64,000 nucleotides of DNA from Deltaproteobacteria bacterium (GTDB taxonomy: Bacteria > Myxococcota > UBA727 > VGSZ01). Each line of letters opens with the position of its first letter. Positions within the stretch are counted from its first letter, which is position 1. Shown here one piece after another: positions 60,554-64,000 of this stretch. A model generated the notes under the pieces. The model saw only the letters and a program-made list of their open reading frames with translations, made no database searches and was not told where the DNA came from. A program made the position numbers and the translations under genes. The DNA is taken from NCBI GenBank assembly GCA_020850995.1, contig JADZDP010000006.1:1-64000 (forward strand), read 5' to 3'.

Positions 60554-61872
60554 GCGCGGTGCCGCGCTTCCTCCAGCCCGCAAACCCCCCGGTGCCATTC
60601 GTGGGGCGCGGCGCAGAGCGTGCGCGACTCGCCCAGGCCCTCGAGCGTGGCGCCGTGACGGTGCTGTGGGGGTTCTCGGGGATCGGCAAGTCCGCGCTCG
60701 TCGCCGCCGTGCTCGCGGAGCGATTCGCGCGCGAGCGCATGAGCACCCTCGTCGTGGACGCGGCGGCGACGCCCGACCCCATCGACGGTGTACGCCCGGC
60801 GCTGGCGCTGGCGCTCGGCCAGCCAGTGGCACAGCGGGGCAGCCCCCTCGCCGACGGGCGCGCGCTGCTCGACGCCCTCGACGACGCCGGGTTGTGGCTC
60901 ATCCTCGACGGCATCGAGCGCATCGACGCGTCGGCGCGCTTGCTCACGCTCCTCGATCTCGCGCAGCGCTACGCGCGCGCTGCCCGCGTGCTGTGCGTGT
61001 GCCGCGAGGATCCGCGCATACCTGCGCTGCGCACGCAGACCATCGCCCTCGCACCGCTCGGCGCTGCGGAGCTGCGCACGCTGCTCGCGGAGGTGCAGCC
61101 GGGCCTGAGCGCGGAGGAGTCGACGCGCATGGTGACGCGCGCGCAGGGGTCGCCCTGGCGCCTCTTGCAGCTCTCCGTCGGTGACGATGGCAGCGGTGGT
61201 CCCGAGGCCTCGCTGCTGGCGCTCTCGCCCGCCGCGCAGGGCCTGTTGCGCACGCTGGCGCTGCTGCCCACCGGCGTGCCGGCGGAGGTGCTGGCGCGGG
61301 CCACGAGGCTACCGAGCGCCGAGGTGCTCGAGTCGCTGGCGCGGCGCGGCTATCTCGAGCTGAGCGCGCGTGGCGTGCGCCTGCACGACGCTGCGCGCGC
61401 CATGGTGACCGCCACGCTCGACACCGACGAGCGCGCGCAGCGCCTGGTGCGCTTGCGCGCCGCGCTCACCGAGTCGAGCGACCCCGCGGCCGCCGCCGCC
61501 GCACGTGCGCTCGCGCTCGACCAGGGGGCGAGCGTGGTGCGCGACGCCGGCGGTCCTGCCTGGTGCGTCGACGGCGCAGCTTTGCGCATCGTGCTGGCCG
61601 ACGGCCGCGCGGTGGATCTGTCGAAGAAGAAGGTGCTGTTCGACCTGCTGGCCGCGCTCTGTCGCTTGGGCGGCACCGCCAGCAAGGAGCAGCTCCTCGA
61701 GGTCGCCTGGGGCATCCGCGACTATCACCCCTTGCGCCATGACAACCGCCTCAAGGTGGCGGTGCGCAAGCTGCGGCGCCTGCTCGAAGGCGCGCTGGGC
61801 GAAGACCCCATGGAGGCCAAGGACGACGGCTATCGCCTGCGCGGTCGCGTGCGCTTCATCGAGGGCCCCTGA
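60550..61872 (+). CDS. STAND/NB-ARC-like ATPase with C-terminal winged helix
   Basis: 440 residues from GTG 60550, overlapping the previous stop (GTGA). Walker A is GFSGIGKSAL (about 40-49) and a Walker B-like LWLILDGIERID follows. A helical middle (LAPLGAAELRTLLAEVQ, LLPTGVPAEVLARAT) fits STAND regulators. The last ~95 residues form a trans_reg_C-type winged helix (LSKKKVLFDLLAALCRLGG, then DNRLKVAVRKLRRLLE). A DNA-binding ATPase switch is inferred as the output of the kinase operon. Unusually, the DNA-binding domain is C-terminal to the ATPase. Confidence 0.78.
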   Translation: MSAVPRFLQPANPPVPFVGRGAERARLAQALERGAVTVLWGFSGIGKSALVAAVLAERFARERMSTLVVDAAATPDPIDGVRPALALALGQPVAQRGSPLADGRALLDALDDAGLWLILDGIERIDASARLLTLLDLAQRYARAARVLCVCREDPRIPALRTQTIALAPLGAAELRTLLAEVQPGLSAEESTRMVTRAQGSPWRLLQLSVGDDGSGGPEASLLALSPAAQGLLRTLALLPTGVPAEVLARATRLPSAEVLESLARRGYLELSARGVRLHDAARAMVTATLDTDERAQRLVRLRAALTESSDPAAAAAARALALDQGASVVRDAGGPAWCVDGAALRIVLADGRAVDLSKKKVLFDLLAALCRLGGTASKEQLLEVAWGIRDYHPLRHDNRLKVAVRKLRRLLEGALGEDPMEAKDDGYRLRGRVRFIEGP

Positions 61873-61893
61873 GGGCCTTCGAGGGCGCACGTG

Positions 61894-63633
61894 TCAGCGC
61901 GCCTCGCTGCCCGCCTGACGGGGCACGCCGAAGGCGCGCACCCAGCCCCAGAGCAGGAGCCACAGGCCGAGCCCGAGCAGCGCGTTCAGCCACGCGGGGA
62001 ACGCGCGCCCGGGCGAGACGAAGCCCTCGACGCTGCCGATGCACAGGAAGCCGACCACGGCAGCCACGAGCAGGCGGGCGCCGCGCGCGCCCTCCTCGCG
62101 CAGCGCCCGCATGCACGTGCGCCGACCGGGCGAGATGAGCGCGCGCCCGAGGCACATGCCGCCAGCGCCCGCGATGCAAATGCTGGTGAGCTCGACAGGG
62201 CCATGGGCAAGGATGAAGCGCAGCAAGGTATCGGCAGTGCCGAGCCGCAGCGCGTAGCCGAAGACGGCGCCAATCTGCACACCGTTCGACACCAAGCCGA
62301 GCAACGTGGCGACGCCGCCCAAGATGCCGAGCGCGAACACGCGCACGCCCACCATCACGTTGTTGACGATGATCTGCGCGCTGGCCTGCGCGAAGGTGCC
62401 GTCGGCCTCGATGCGGTTGGTCCAGGTGGCGCCGCGCTCGATCTGGTCCGCGATCTCGTCGCCCACCAGCGCTTGGCCGAGCTCGGCGTCGCCGTAGGCG
62501 AGCGCGCCGCCGACCAGGAGCCCCAGCGCCAGCACGGCAGCCGCACGCGCCACCAGGCCACGCTCGGACCACACGGCCGCCGGCACCTCGTGACCGAAGA
62601 AGCGCGTCACCGCCTTGCGCGCCGGTGGTCTAGTGGTGCGCTGGCGCTCGGCGTGCAAGAGCGTGAGCGACAAGGCCTCGCGATAGCGCACGGGCACCTG
62701 CCGGCGCTCGGCCCGCATGAGCTCGGAGGCGGCCTTGCGTATTGCGCCGTCGACCCGGTCGACCACCGCCAGCGCGCAGCCGTCGCGCAGCTGCGCCATG
62801 GCGTCGTCGAGCTCGCGCGCCGCGCTCGCCAAGCGCGCGAGCTGCGCCATCATGCCCGTGGGCAGCGCCGCGTGCGCCAAGAGCTGACGCGCCATGGTTG
62901 CGCGCGCGTGCTCGGGTGCGAGGCCCGCCGCCAGCTCGGCGTCGATGGCCACCAACGCGCGCCCGCACAGGGCGCGCGCGGTGCCGGCGTCGACGCGCGC
63001 GCTGCGCTCGATCATCGACAGCGCGCGCACCAGATCGGTGTCGGTCCAGGGGCGCGGCTCCGGCGTGGGGCCAGCGCCGCCGGCGGCGGTGCGACACAGC
63101 ACCAGCGGATCGCCCACGGCGTTGCGCTCGTTGACCACGAAGGTGTCGGCCACCAGATCCCCGAGGCGCCGCGTGCCGGTGAAGAAGAGCGCGACGGCGC
63201 CCACGCCATAGCCGGCGGGCATGAAGTCGATGAGACGGAGCGCGTTGCGCAAGAGCGACGCCAAGAGATCGGGCCGGTCGCCTCGGCGCGTCACCACGCG
63301 CAGGCCAAGCATGCGCTTCCCCGGGGTGCGCCCGCCGCCGAGCGTCTCCCACGCGACGTCGTAGAGCGCCGCCAGGGCGAAGAGCGCGAGCAGGACCAGC
63401 ACGGTGCCGAAGGCGCCGAGCGCGCCCAGGTCTTGCTCGATGTCGCCCCAGAAGTTGTAGATGAAGAGCGCGCCAATGAGCGCGAGCACCAACACCAAGA
63501 GGTCGGCGAGGTAGGCGAGCGCGCGCTCGCCGATGCCGGCGAGCGGCACGATCAGGGGCACGCGCTCGGCCGTCCACAAGCGCGCCACCCGCTCGTCGCG
63601 CTCGAGATCGGCCGGTCGGCTCGCGCTCACCAT
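61894..63633 (-). CDS. RDD-family / SpoIIM (stage II sporulation M) fusion membrane protein
   Basis: 579 residues. The first ~190 residues are an RDD domain with three membrane helices (ALAYLADLLVLVLALIGALF; VAWETLGGGRTPGKRMLGLR). A soluble helical linker (about 200-360) follows. The C-terminal ~210 residues match SpoIIM-type proteins: NNVMVGVRVFALGILGGVAT, GAVFGYAL, FILAHGPVELTSICIAG (the HGxxE signature) and ISPGRR. The two families are often adjacent genes; here they are one polypeptide. Role unknown, probably in membrane or envelope organisation. Confidence 0.85.
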   Translation of the reverse strand: MVSASRPADLERDERVARLWTAERVPLIVPLAGIGERALAYLADLLVLVLALIGALFIYNFWGDIEQDLGALGAFGTVLVLLALFALAALYDVAWETLGGGRTPGKRMLGLRVVTRRGDRPDLLASLLRNALRLIDFMPAGYGVGAVALFFTGTRRLGDLVADTFVVNERNAVGDPLVLCRTAAGGAGPTPEPRPWTDTDLVRALSMIERSARVDAGTARALCGRALVAIDAELAAGLAPEHARATMARQLLAHAALPTGMMAQLARLASAARELDDAMAQLRDGCALAVVDRVDGAIRKAASELMRAERRQVPVRYREALSLTLLHAERQRTTRPPARKAVTRFFGHEVPAAVWSERGLVARAAAVLALGLLVGGALAYGDAELGQALVGDEIADQIERGATWTNRIEADGTFAQASAQIIVNNVMVGVRVFALGILGGVATLLGLVSNGVQIGAVFGYALRLGTADTLLRFILAHGPVELTSICIAGAGGMCLGRALISPGRRTCMRALREEGARGARLLVAAVVGFLCIGSVEGFVSPGRAFPAWLNALLGLGLWLLLWGWVRAFGVPRQAGSEAR

Positions 63634-63659
63634 GCGTGCCCGACGCTAGCAGAACGCCG

Positions 63660-64000
63660 TTAGCGCCACCGCTCCGAGAGGAGCGCGGCGAAGCGCATCG
63701 CCACGTCGGGCCGCGCGCACATGAGCGCGGCCCAACGATTGGCGCAAGCGGCCCACGACGCGGCGTCGAGCTCCCACGCCGCGAACACCGCGAGCGCGTC
63801 GTTGCCACGCTGCAGCGCCTTCAGGAGCTGCGCGTATTCGACAACGCTGCGCGGGCCGGGGCCGGCGATGAACGGCTCGTCGTCGATGCCGCCGCGGGGG
63901 AAGTCGGGCTCGGGCAGCACCAGCGCCGACCGCTCCGGCGCCGGCGACGCGCGCACCGCGATGCTCGCAGCCTCGTCGCGCCGCGCTTGCTCGAGCCGCT
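63660..64000 (-). CDS. C-terminal part of an unidentified protein
   Basis: The frame is open to the window edge, so the 5' end lies beyond 64000. The visible 113 codons read RLEQARRDEAASIAVRASPA ... and end in FAALLSERWR. Trp/Ala-rich helical sequence (ALAVFAAWELDAASWAACAN) is present. No family recognised. It is 26 bp upstream of the RDD-SpoIIM gene on the same strand and may share its transcript. Confidence 0.6.
   Translation of the reverse strand, partial: RLEQARRDEAASIAVRASPAPERSALVLPEPDFPRGGIDDEPFIAGPGPRSVVEYAQLLKALQRGNDALAVFAAWELDAASWAACANRWAALMCARPDVAMRFAALLSERWR

Overview
The window is high-GC DNA from a Gram-negative bacterium. The most likely source is a Myxococcota (former Deltaproteobacteria) lineage. 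This is inferred from three Hanks-type Ser/Thr kinases, an AgmX/PglI-type C-terminal domain, a caspase-like protease behind an ECF sigma factor, an OmpA protein with thrombospondin-3 repeats, and many lipoproteins with (EG)n, (PT)n or Cys-rich segments. No rRNA gene or CRISPR array was seen. One complete tRNA (tRNA-Lys, CTT) is present.

Layout. 0.2-9.2 kb: CotH-like lipoprotein; cytochrome-like/AgmX fusion; a sigma factor, membrane DUF4384-like protein and caspase-like cassette; a lipoprotein; a UvrD/Rep helicase. 9.1-10.6 kb: a segment bounded by 92-bp direct repeats, holding a MITE-like element with 19-bp terminal inverted repeats and a PHB-depolymerase-like esterase. 10.6-22.5 kb: E2-like acyltransferase and RNA m5U methyltransferase whose divergent start codons overlap, a histidine phosphatase, a D12-class DNA adenine methylase, a Ski2-like helicase and a 1285-residue kinase/STAND protein.

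22.77-37.34 kb: a genomic island integrated at the 3' end of tRNA-Lys. A 47-bp copy of the tRNA 3' end (46/47 identical) marks the far boundary. The left half carries a tyrosine integrase, two excisionase-like HTH genes, a ParB-like protein, an AbiE-type toxin-antitoxin pair with putative operator repeats, and a replication-relaxation-like operon. The right half carries a truncated ion-homeostasis module: the tail of a CPA1 antiporter joined to the C-terminal half of an N-ATPase b subunit, then intact alpha and gamma subunits, a CBS protein, a KefB-like antiporter, a truncated MarR-like reading frame and a DUF3124 lipoprotein.

37.4-64 kb: host genes. They include a glycine-rich secreted protein, glgP-gatC and a membrane spermidine-synthase-like protein. 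A three-gene cluster follows with an SCP2 protein and two paralogous Ala/Gly-rich helical proteins. Next are outer-membrane proteins, a MutY-type glycosylase, a PEGA-domain kinase and glnS-gatA-HIT. A block of secreted proteins shares an exact 54-codon Cys-rich repeat and leads into a four-gene overlapping operon (Cys-repeat protein, kinase, membrane-anchored protein, STAND ATPase with winged helix). The window ends with an RDD-SpoIIM fusion and a partial gene.

The most unusual items are the SCP2/helical-paralogue cluster, the Cys-repeat/kinase/STAND operon, the duplication-flanked esterase insertion with its MITE-like element, and the broken N-ATPase module inside the tRNA island.
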